This document shows positions 1 through 9,800 of a stretch of DNA of 64,000 nt, piece by piece. The stretch comes from Streptomyces sp. CG1 (GTDB lineage Bacteria; Actinomycetota; Actinomycetes; Streptomycetales; Streptomycetaceae), in assembly GCF_041080625.1 (NCBI RefSeq), contig NZ_CP163518.1, forward strand, positions 2,294,001 through 2,358,000. Direction: 5' to 3'. The translations under genes were made by a program, and so were the position numbers. Under the pieces are notes generated by a model. That model searched no databases. It had not been told where the DNA came from and was given only the letters and a program-made list of their open reading frames with translations. Each line of letters begins with the position of its first letter. Within the stretch, counting starts at the first letter, position 1.

Positions 1-1
1 G

Positions 2-1075
<1,074 letters not shown>

Positions 1076-1090
1076 TCTGAGGAGCACCCC

Positions 1091-2221
1091 GTGACGACGA
1101 CACCGATCTCCCCGAGCCTCATCGCGACGCTTCCGGGCCGCTACTACACCGACCCGGACGTCTTCCGGCAGGAGCAGGAGACCATCTTCGAGTCCCTGTG
1201 GTTCTGCGCGGTCCGCAGCGCCGATCTGGACCGGCCGGGCGCCTTCCGCACGGTCCAGGTGGGCCGCGAGAACGTCATCATCACCCGCGCGCGCACGGGC
1301 GAGCTGCGCGCCTTCCTGAACGTGTGCCGGCACCGGGGCGCACGGCTGTGCACCGAGGAGTCCGGCGAGGTGCGCCGCACGCTGCAGTGCCCGTACCACG
1401 CATGGACGTACGACCTTGACGGCAAGTTGATCGCGGCACCCAACTTGATCAAGATGCCTGACGTTGATCGGGTCGCGTACGGGTTGATCAAGGTGGCCCT
1501 GCGCGAATGGCTCGGCTACGCCTGGGTGTGTCTCGCCGACGAACCGCCCTCCTTCGAGGACACCGTGATGTACGCGGCCGTGGAACGGCTCGGCGACGCG
1601 GCCGCCATCGAGCACTACGGCACCGAGCAACTGGCCCTCGGCAGACGCATCACCTACGACGTGCGGGCCAATTGGAAGCTGATCGTCGAGAACTTCATGG
1701 AGTGCTACCACTGCGCGACGATCCACCCCGAACTCGTGGAGGTGCTGCCGGAATTCGCCGACGGGTACGCCGCGCAGTACTACGTCGGGCACGGCGCGGA
1801 GTTCGGCACCGGGATCAAGGGGTTCACGGTCGACGGGAGCGCGGGCTTCGCCAAGCTCCCCGAGGTCGGCGCCGACCAGGACCGCCGCTACTACGCCATC
1901 ACGGTCAAGCCGACCGTGTTCGTCAACCTCGTCCCCGACCACGTCATCCTGCACCGGATGTTCCCGCTGGCCGAGGACCGCACGGTCGTGGAGTGCGACT
2001 GGCTGTACGCGCCGGAGGTGGTGGCGTCGGGCGCGGACGTGTCGCACTCCGTGGAGCTGTTCCACCGGGTCAATCTGCAGGACTTCGAGGCGTGCGAGCG
2101 CACCCAGCCCGCGATGTCCTCGCGCGCGTACCGCAGCGGCGGGGTCCTGGTGCCCACCGAGCACCACATCGGGATCTTCCACGAGTGGCTGCTCGGCCGG
2201 CTGGGAGACGCCGATGCCTGA
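1091..2221 (+). CDS. Rieske [2Fe-2S] ring-hydroxylating-type oxygenase alpha subunit (glycine betaine/choline type)
   Basis: Non-haem iron oxygenase of 376 aa starting at GTG behind GAGGAG. Rieske cluster ligands are visible as C79-x-H81 and C100-x2-H103 (VCRHRGARLC and CPYHAWTY). The mononuclear iron site appears as NFMECYHCATIHPEL with H207 and H212. This layout matches glycine betaine dioxygenase (GbcA), choline monooxygenase and carnitine oxygenase relatives. Flanking genes (GcvT, betaine-aldehyde-type dehydrogenase, choline-dehydrogenase-like GMC enzyme) favour oxidative N-demethylation of glycine betaine. Its stop codon overlaps the next start by 8 bp, implying translational coupling. 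No ferredoxin reductase gene is visible nearby. Codons 113-132 carry unusual TTG-ATC leucine-isoleucine pairs (see findings). Substrate is inferred from context, not from residues. Confidence 0.9.
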   Translation: MTTTPISPSLIATLPGRYYTDPDVFRQEQETIFESLWFCAVRSADLDRPGAFRTVQVGRENVIITRARTGELRAFLNVCRHRGARLCTEESGEVRRTLQCPYHAWTYDLDGKLIAAPNLIKMPDVDRVAYGLIKVALREWLGYAWVCLADEPPSFEDTVMYAAVERLGDAAAIEHYGTEQLALGRRITYDVRANWKLIVENFMECYHCATIHPELVEVLPEFADGYAAQYYVGHGAEFGTGIKGFTVDGSAGFAKLPEVGADQDRRYYAITVKPTVFVNLVPDHVILHRMFPLAEDRTVVECDWLYAPEVVASGADVSHSVELFHRVNLQDFEACERTQPAMSSRAYRSGGVLVPTEHHIGIFHEWLLGRLGDADA

Positions 2222-3680
2222 CCTCTACATCGACGGCGCGTGGCGGGGCGCCCTGGACGAGCGCACCCGGGAGATCCGCTGTCCCGCCGACGGCTCCCTG
2301 GTCGGCGTCGTCGACGAGGCCGGCGGCAAGGACACCGTGGAGGCGATCGCGGCGGCCCGGCGGGCCTTCGACGCCGGCCCTTGGCCGTGTACGCCCGGGG
2401 CGGAGCGCGGCGACCTGCTACTGCGGGTCGCGGACCTCCTCGTCCGCGACCGGGACGCCCTGGCCCGCGCCGAATCTCTTGACACCGGCAAGAGATGGGT
2501 GGAGAGCGTGTACGACATGGACGATGTCGTCAACTGTTTCCGGTACTTCGGGCGGCTGGCCACGAGCGAGTCCGGGCGCGTGGTCGACACCGGCCGGGAG
2601 GGCGTCGACAGCCGGGTCGTGTACGAACCGGTCGGCGTCTGCGCACTGATCACGCCATGGAACTATCCGCTGCTGCAGACCGCGTGGAAGGTCGCCCCGG
2701 CCCTCGCCGCGGGCAACACCTTCGTGCTGAAGCCGAGCGAGCTGACCCCGCACACCGCGATCCACCTCATGCGGCTGCTGGCGGAGGCGGGGCTGCCGCC
2801 GGGCGTGGCCAACCTGGTGCTGGGCGCCGGTCCGGAGGCGGGCGCCCCGCTCGGCGACCATCCGGACGTCGACCTGGTCTCCTTCACCGGCGGTCTGCAG
2901 ACCGGACGCCGCCTCATGGCCGCGGCGGCCGGCACGGTGAAGAAGGTCGCGCTCGAACTCGGCGGGAAGAACCCCAACATCGTCTTCGCGGACGCCGACT
3001 TCGAGGCGGCCGTCGACATGGCGCTCACGGCGGTCTTCCTGCACTCCGGGCAGGTCTGCTCGGCCGGGGCCCGGCTGCTGGTCGAGGACGCGCTGCACGA
3101 CCGGTTCGTGGACGAGGTCGTACGCCGGGCTCAACTGATCCGGCTGGGCGGCCCGTTCGACGAACGCGCGCAGGCCGGCCCGCTGATCTCGGCGGCCCAC
3201 CGGGCGAAGGTCGAGGCCTATGTGGCCCGGGGCATCGAGGAGGGCGCGGTGCTGCGCTGCGGCGGCGCCCGGCCCTCCGGCCCCGGCCACGACGAGGGCT
3301 TCTACTACCTCCCGACCGTCCTGGACGCGTGCACGAGCGGTATGTCGGTGGTCCGGGAGGAGTCCTTCGGACCGGTGCTGACCGTCGAGCGGTTCACCAC
3401 CGAGGACGAGGCCGTGCGGCTCGCCAACGACACGATCTACGGCCTCGCGGGCGCCGTGTGGACCGGCGACGAGGCCAGGGCCGCCCGGGTCGCGGCGGGC
3501 CTGCGCCTCGGCACGGTCTGGATCAATGACTACCACCCGTATGTGCCGCAGGCCGAATGGGGTGGTTACAAGCAGTCCGGGTGCGGGCGTGAACTCGGAC
3601 CGGCGGGACTCGCCGAGTACCGCGAGACGAAACACATCTGGCGCACCACCGCGCCGGCACCACAGGGCTGGTTCGACTGA
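2214..3680 (+). CDS. Aldehyde dehydrogenase, betaine-aldehyde type
   Basis: NAD(P)+-dependent aldehyde dehydrogenase of 488 aa, usual family length. Catalytic features: TPWNYPLLQTAWKV (about 148-160), K173 in VLKPSE, the SFTGG nucleotide-binding turn (about 223), general base E248 in LELGGKNPN and nucleophile C282 in SGQVCSAG. Start ATG at 2214 overlaps the upstream oxygenase by 8 bp. In this cluster the natural reaction is betaine aldehyde to glycine betaine, following the choline oxidation catalysed by the GMC enzyme encoded downstream. Related gamma-aminobutyraldehyde or generic aldehyde dehydrogenases share the same motifs, so the substrate rests on context. Confidence 0.9.
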   Translation: MPDLYIDGAWRGALDERTREIRCPADGSLVGVVDEAGGKDTVEAIAAARRAFDAGPWPCTPGAERGDLLLRVADLLVRDRDALARAESLDTGKRWVESVYDMDDVVNCFRYFGRLATSESGRVVDTGREGVDSRVVYEPVGVCALITPWNYPLLQTAWKVAPALAAGNTFVLKPSELTPHTAIHLMRLLAEAGLPPGVANLVLGAGPEAGAPLGDHPDVDLVSFTGGLQTGRRLMAAAAGTVKKVALELGGKNPNIVFADADFEAAVDMALTAVFLHSGQVCSAGARLLVEDALHDRFVDEVVRRAQLIRLGGPFDERAQAGPLISAAHRAKVEAYVARGIEEGAVLRCGGARPSGPGHDEGFYYLPTVLDACTSGMSVVREESFGPVLTVERFTTEDEAVRLANDTIYGLAGAVWTGDEARAARVAAGLRLGTVWINDYHPYVPQAEWGGYKQSGCGRELGPAGLAEYRETKHIWRTTAPAPQGWFD

Positions 3681-3699
3681 CAGCCAGAGGAGTCCCTTC

Positions 3700-5271
3700 A
3701 TGACAGCCACGGAGCAATCGCCAGGCCCACACCACCACGACGATGCCGAACTCGCCGAGTTCGGCTACAAACCCGAACTCAAGCGCACGCTCGGCAACTT
3801 CCACACCTTCGCCGCCGGGATCAGCTACATCTCGATCCTGACCGGCACCTTCCAGCTGTTCTACTTCGGCTACGGCAGCGGCGGTCCGGCCTACTGGTGG
3901 TCGTGGCCGATGGTGTTCGTCGGCCAGTTCATGGTCGCCCTGTGCTTCGCCGAACTCGCCGCCCGCTACCCGGTGGCCGGCTCGGTCTACAACTGGTCGA
4001 AGAAGATCGGCAATCCGCATCTCGGCTGGCTGGCCGGATGGATGATGTTGATCGCATCGATCGTGTCCATCTCGGCGGTCGCGCTGGCCTACCAGTTGAC
4101 GCTGCCGCAGATCTCGTCCACGTTCCAGTTCGTCGGGGACGGCACCGGGAAGTACGACGTGGCGACGAACGCGGTGATCCTGGCGGGCGTGTTGATTCTG
4201 TTCACCACGTTGATCAATGCGTTCGGCGTCAAGTTGATGGCCACGATCAACACAGCGGGTGTCTTCATCGAGTTGATCGCGACCGTTGTATTGATCATCC
4301 TGTTCGCCGTCCACATCACCCGCGGTCCTCAAGTCGTCATGCAGACGAACCACACCGGCGCGGGCTAATCGACCGGCTATCTCGGCGCGTTCCTGGTGGC
4401 TTCACTGGCCTCGGCGTACGTCATGTACGGCTTCGACACCGCCGCCTCGCTCGGCGAGGAGTCCCTGGACCCGTCCCGGAACGCCCCGCGCGCCATCATC
4501 CGCGCGATCGTCGCCTCGTTCATCCTCGGCGGCCTGGTGCTCCTGCTGGCGCTGATGAGCGTCTCCAGCCTCAAGAGCGACAAGCTGTCCACGGACGGTC
4601 TGCAGTACGTGGTGCTCGACGTCCTCGGTCCGACGGCCGGCAAGGCGATGCTGTGGTGCGTGCTGATCGCGGTCACGGTGTGCGCGCTGGCCGTGCACAC
4701 GGCGGCGATCCGGCTGGCGTTCGCCATGGCTCGGGACAACAACCTGCCCGCCTCCTCGCTGCTGGCCCGGGTCAGCCCGCGCTTCAAGACCCCCGTCCTG
4801 CCGGCCGTGATCATCGGCGTGCTGGCGCTGGCGATCCTCGTGGTCAACATCCGCCAGCCGCAGATCTTCACGGTCGTCACGAGCATCGGCATCATCATGA
4901 TCTACCTCGCCTACCTGGGCGTCACCGCGCCCATGCTGGTGGCCCGGCTGCGCGGGAAGTGGCAGCCGGCCGGCGGGGGCAGGTTCTCGCTGGGCCGCTG
5001 GGGACTGCTCGTCAACATCGTCGCGGTCGTGTGGGGCGCGGTCATGACGGTCAACCTCATCTGGCCGCGGGCCGCGGTCTACAACGCGAGCGCGCCGTAC
5101 CACTGGTACCTGCGCTGGGGCGCGGTGCTGTTCGTCGCGGTCATCGCGGGCGGTGGCTTCGCCTACTACTGGTTCGTCCAGCGCCACCGCACCGGCGTGC
5201 TCGCCGAGCACCGGCTGGAGACGGCGTCCGCCGCCTCCTCGGCTCCCCTCACCGCTCCGACGGCCGACTGA
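3700..5271 (+). pseudogene. APC-family amino acid/choline permease interrupted by in-frame TAA
   Basis: Start ATG at 3700 follows GAGGAG. The frame runs to a TAA at 4366-4368 (codon 223) and continues in the same frame to 5271, so read-through would give one protein of about 523 aa with roughly 12 membrane segments, the normal length of an APC permease. The first 222 aa contain NFHTFAAGISYISILTG and about six helices; the second half begins GYLGAFLVASLASAYVMYGFDTAASLGEES, a characteristic APC segment. There is no plausible ribosome-binding site for an independent second half. The neighbouring genes are intact, so this looks like a single nonsense change (or a base-calling error) in an uptake gene for the methylated amine. 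The upstream half is also rich in TTG-ATC codon pairs. Confidence 0.8.
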
Positions 5272-5312
5272 CACCGCCCGAATCCACCTGTTCTGTCAGG
5301 CAAGGAGGTCAC

Positions 5313-6863
5313 ATGAGCATCGATGAGTTCGACTATGTGGTGGTCGGCGGCGGCACGGCGGGCAACGCGGTGGCGGCCCGGCTCTCCGAGAACCCGTCCG
5401 TGACGGTGTGCGTGCTGGAGGCGGGACCGAGCGACGTCGGCGACGACGATGTCCTGCGGCTGGAGCGCTGGATGGGCCTGCTGGAGTCCGGCTACGACTG
5501 GGACTACCCGGTCGAACCACAGGCCAGCGGCAACAGTTTCATGCGGCACGCGCGCGCGAAGGTGCTGGGCGGCTGTTCCTCGCACAATTCCGCCATCGCC
5601 TTCTGGGCGCCGGCGGAGGACCTGGACGACTGGGCCGCCAAGGGCTGTACGGGCTGGAGCGCGGCCGACCTGTTCCCGCTGTACCGGCGGCTGGAGAACA
5701 ACGACGCACCCGGCGATCACCACGGCCGTACCGGCCCGGTGAAGCTGCGCACGCTGAAGGGCGCCGATCCGTGCGGCGCGGCCCTGCTGGAGGCATGCGC
5801 GCAGGCCGGGATACCCACGGTCCCGTTCAACACCGGGAAGACGGTGGTGCGCGGAGCCAACTGGTTCCAGATCAACTCCGACGAGAACAACATCCGCCAG
5901 TCGTCGTCCGTCGCCTATCTGCATCCCGTGCTGGGCAAGCGTCCGAATCTGGACGTCCGGACGGGGGTCCGCGCGAAACGGCTGGTGCTGGAGGGCCGCC
6001 GGTGCGTGGGCGCCGAGTACCTGGACCCGGACCTGGTCCACACGCGCACGGTGCGGGCCCGGCGCGAGGTGATCGTCTCGTGCGGCTCGATCGACTCCCC
6101 CAAGCTGCTGATGCTGTCCGGCATCGGCCCGGCCGGGCAGCTGCGCGAGGTCGGCGTGGACGTCGTCGTCGACTCCCCCGGCGTCGGCGAGAACCTCCAG
6201 GACCACCCCGAGGGCGTGATCATGTGGGAGGCGAAGCAGCCCATGCCCACCCTGTCGAGCCAGTGGTGGGAGGCGGGCATCTTCTACGACACCGAACCCG
6301 GCCTGGACCGGCCCGACCTGATGTTCCACTACGGGTCCGTGCCGTTCGACATGAACACCGCGCGCTGGGGCTACCCCACCTCCGAGAACGCGTTCTGTCT
6401 GACACCCAATGTGACGAAGGCGAGGTCACGCGGCACGGTACGGCTGCGGACCCGCGACTTCCGGGACAAGCCGAGAGTGGATCCGCGGTACTTCACGCAC
6501 GAGCACGATGTGCGGGTGATGACGTACGGGCTGAGGCTGGCGCGCCGCATCGCCGCACAGCCCGCGCTCAGCGGCTGGACGGGCGGGGAGCTGGCTCCGG
6601 GTCCGGACGTCCGGACGGACGACGAGCTGCTGGACTACATCCAGAAGACGCACAACACCGTCTACCACCCGTCCTGCACGGTGAAGATGGGCGCCGACGA
6701 CGACCGCTCGGCCCCGCTCGACCCGCGGCTGCGGGTCAAGGGGGTCGAGGGGCTTCGGGTGGCCGACGGGTCGGTGATGCCGGACCTGATCGCCGTCAAT
6801 CCGTGCATCACGACGATGATGATCGGCGAGAAGTGCGCGGACCTCGTGAAAGAGGACGCGTGA
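5313..6863 (+). CDS. GMC oxidoreductase, choline-dehydrogenase-like
   Basis: FAD-dependent alcohol oxidoreductase of 516 aa; ATG at 5313 is preceded by AAGGAGG. The N-terminus carries the dinucleotide-binding motif GGGTAGNAVAARL (about 12-24). GMC signature regions follow: KVLGGCSSHNSAIAFW and, in the middle, SCGSIDSPKLLMLSGIGP. The C-terminus has the catalytic His in YHPSCTVKMG and the closing ADGSVMPDLIAVNPCITTMMIGEK, with Asn in the second catalytic position. Choline dehydrogenase (choline to betaine aldehyde) is the best fit given the adjacent aldehyde dehydrogenase and Rieske oxygenase. The Gly-Thr usually seen after HP is Ser-Cys here. The stop lies only 3 bp from the stop of the convergent SMC-like gene. 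Confidence 0.88.
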   Translation: MSIDEFDYVVVGGGTAGNAVAARLSENPSVTVCVLEAGPSDVGDDDVLRLERWMGLLESGYDWDYPVEPQASGNSFMRHARAKVLGGCSSHNSAIAFWAPAEDLDDWAAKGCTGWSAADLFPLYRRLENNDAPGDHHGRTGPVKLRTLKGADPCGAALLEACAQAGIPTVPFNTGKTVVRGANWFQINSDENNIRQSSSVAYLHPVLGKRPNLDVRTGVRAKRLVLEGRRCVGAEYLDPDLVHTRTVRARREVIVSCGSIDSPKLLMLSGIGPAGQLREVGVDVVVDSPGVGENLQDHPEGVIMWEAKQPMPTLSSQWWEAGIFYDTEPGLDRPDLMFHYGSVPFDMNTARWGYPTSENAFCLTPNVTKARSRGTVRLRTRDFRDKPRVDPRYFTHEHDVRVMTYGLRLARRIAAQPALSGWTGGELAPGPDVRTDDELLDYIQKTHNTVYHPSCTVKMGADDDRSAPLDPRLRVKGVEGLRVADGSVMPDLIAVNPCITTMMIGEKCADLVKEDA

Positions 6864-6866
6864 ACG

Positions 6867-9800
6867 TCACGCCGGCTTCTTGAACATCCTCGTCGCGGTG
6901 ATCTCGCTGTGCACCGCCTCTCCGGCCTGGGCCTGCTGCGGCAGTCCGGGCCGGAGGTGCTCCTCCACGCTGATGTACTTCAGGCCCGCCCTGAGGTCGG
7001 CGTCGTTGCGCAGCCGGATGACCAGCGGGAACTCGGCGAGCGCGGTGGTGTCGAACAGGCCGGTGGTGTACAGCAGCTGCACACCGAGCGCGTCCGACAC
7101 GGCCCGCTGCAGCTCCAGCAGGTATGTGGCGTTGGCGCGGCCGATGGGGTTGTCCAGGAAGAGCGTGCCGGCGTGCCGGTGCTTGTCCCGGCCTCGGTCG
7201 TTCGAACGCAGGGCGGCCATCGTGCAGTACAACGCGATGGCGGCGGTGAGCAGCTGACCGCCGGAGAACACATCGCCCATCTGGCCGACCGGGACGCGTT
7301 CCGCGCGCAGTACGGCGTCCGGCTTGAGGATCTCGACCGCGACACCCTTCGGCTGAAGGGCGGCTGCGACCCCCCGCAGCAGCAGGGACATGCCGTCGCG
7401 GCGCAGGTCGGAGTTCTTCTTCACAGCCGCGCGCGTGGCCTCGTCGATGACCTCGCCGAGCCGCTCGGTGAGGGTGGCCTGGTCGGGCTCCTCGAAGCGG
7501 ATGCGCAGGAACTCCTGCCCGGACCACTCACCGAGGCCCTCCGGGAGACGGGAGAGCCGCTGGGCGGAGCGCAGGGTGGCGAGGGCGGACTCGACCAGCC
7601 CCCGCAGGCGGTCCACGATCGAGTCGCGGTTGCGCTCCAGCTGGGCCAATTCGTCGGTCAGGACGCGCAGTCGGGGCGCGAAGGCGTCCGCCCACTTCTG
7701 CGCGTGCTCCGGCAGCGCGGCCGCGGGCAGTTCGCGGATCTGCTGCCGGGCGGGAGTGCGGACCTGCTCGTAGCGTGTGGAGTTGGCGTGCCGGACCAGC
7801 ACATCGCCGGCCTCGCGTACGGCCGCCTCGGCGGCGGACAGGTCGGCGGCGCAGCCGCGCAGCGAGCGGCGGGCCTCTGCGGATGAGTGCCGGGCCTCCT
7901 CCAGGCTGCCGGGGTACGGCTCCGGTTCCTCCTGCTCCTCCTCGGGGGCGTGCTCACGCAGCAGGTCGCGGAGCATCGCGGCGATCTCGTCGAAGCCGCC
8001 GACCGCGTCCTCGGCGGCCCGGTGCGCCTCCAGCAGCTCGGCGTGTGCCTCGCGGGCCTCCGTCAACGCCTCGGTGCGGGAGGCCAGTTCGCCGGTCGCG
8101 GTGCGCAGCAGCGCCTGGGCGTGCTCGGCGTCGCGCGGTTGCAGTTCCTCGGGCAGCTCGGTGTGTGCCTCGCCGTCCTCGGGGGAGTGCCGTTCGGCCT
8201 CGCCGCGCAGCCGGCCGAGCTGCTCGCTCGCCGTCGACATGCGGGTCTCCAGGAGCTGCACCAGCTCCTCGGCGCGGGCGGCGGCGGCCTGCCGGGAGGG
8301 ACCATCGGAGCCGTCGGGCGACTGAAGCAGCTGCTCCGCGCGGGTGCGGACCTTGTTGCTGAGCCGGTCCAGATCGGCGCGGGCAGCACTCTCGTCGCTC
8401 TCCGCGCGGGCCTGCTCGGCGCGCAGGTCGGCGCCGACGCCGACCTTCTCATACACCTGGGAGGCGGCCCGGTAGGCCTCGCGGAGGGCGGGCAGGGACG
8501 CCTTGGGGGCGTCCGCGTCCTCGACCGGTACGTCGTCCGGGGCGCCGGCGATCTCGGAGCGCTCGGCGCGCAGGGCGCGGGCGGTGCGGCGGGCGTCGTC
8601 GGCGGCGCGCTGGGCGGCGCGGCGGTCCTCGTCGGCGGCGCGGGCGCGCTCCAGGCAGGCCTGCGCTCGGGCCTCGGACTCCGTCGCCTCGTCGGCGAGT
8701 TCGCGCAGCCGGGCCTGCCAGCCGGCGCGTTCGCGCAGCCGGTGGGCGAGTCCGGCGAGGGCGTCGGCGGCGCGGCGCGCCTTCTGCGCGGTCTCCTGCC
8801 GCTCGTCGCGGACCTGTGCGGCCTCGGCGGCGGCCTCGTCGGCTTCCGCGCGCAAGGTGCGTGCCGCGGCCAGCTCGGCCTCGGTCTCCCCGGCGAACGC
8901 CCGGGACTCCTCGGCGGCCTGGGCCAGCTCGGTGAGGCGGCCGGCGGGGCAGCCGGTGCGCCAGGAGGAGAGCCGGGCCGCCAGTTCGCGGTCCTTGCCG
9001 AGGCGGGCGGCGAGGGTGCGGATCTCCTCGTCGCGCTCGGTCGCCCGCGCGCGCAGCGCCTGCCGTTCCTCGTCAGCGGCGTGCTCGTCGTGCATGGCCG
9101 GGTTCGGCGGCACGAGGAAGACGTCACCGGGTGCGGCGCTGTCGGCGGGCGGCGGGGCGAGCAGGGCGGCGGCCGTGCCGACGGCGACGGCGGAGCGGGG
9201 CAGCAGGGCTGCGTCGCCGAGCGCCTCGCGGGCACGCGCGTGTGTGTCCGGGTCGGTGATGATCACGCCGTCGACCAGTTCCGGGCGGGCGGCGAGCACG
9301 CGTGCGTGGTCGGCGGGGTCGACGGCCTGGGCGAGATAGCGCCAGCCTGGCAGCGCCGGGATGCCGTGCTCGCCGAGGAACTCCACCGTGGCGAGGACGT
9401 CCGGGCCGGGCGGGAGCAGTCCGCCGTCACCGAGGGCGCCGAGGATCCGGGAGTCGTCGGCGGCTGCCGTGCGCAGCTCGAAGAGGTGCCGTTCGGCACT
9501 CGACACGGCGTCGTCCAGCAACTCCCGCAACTCGTCCGCGAAGCGGTCGAGTTCCTCGGAGGTGAGCGGGCCCTCGGCGGGGACGGCGGAGTCCGCCGCA
9601 GACCCCGCGCGCGTGTCGTCGTCCATGTCCGCCCTCGGGGCGGGCACCCGCGCCCGGCCCGGCGCCCCCGGCAGGCTGAGCAGTTCCGCGAGCCGCTCCT
9701 CGGCGGCCAGGGACTCGGCGAGGCGCCGCTCGGCCTCGTGGGCGCGCTCGGCCGCCGTCGCGGCGTCCGCCGCGCGGGCCGCGGTCAGTTCCGCCCGGGA

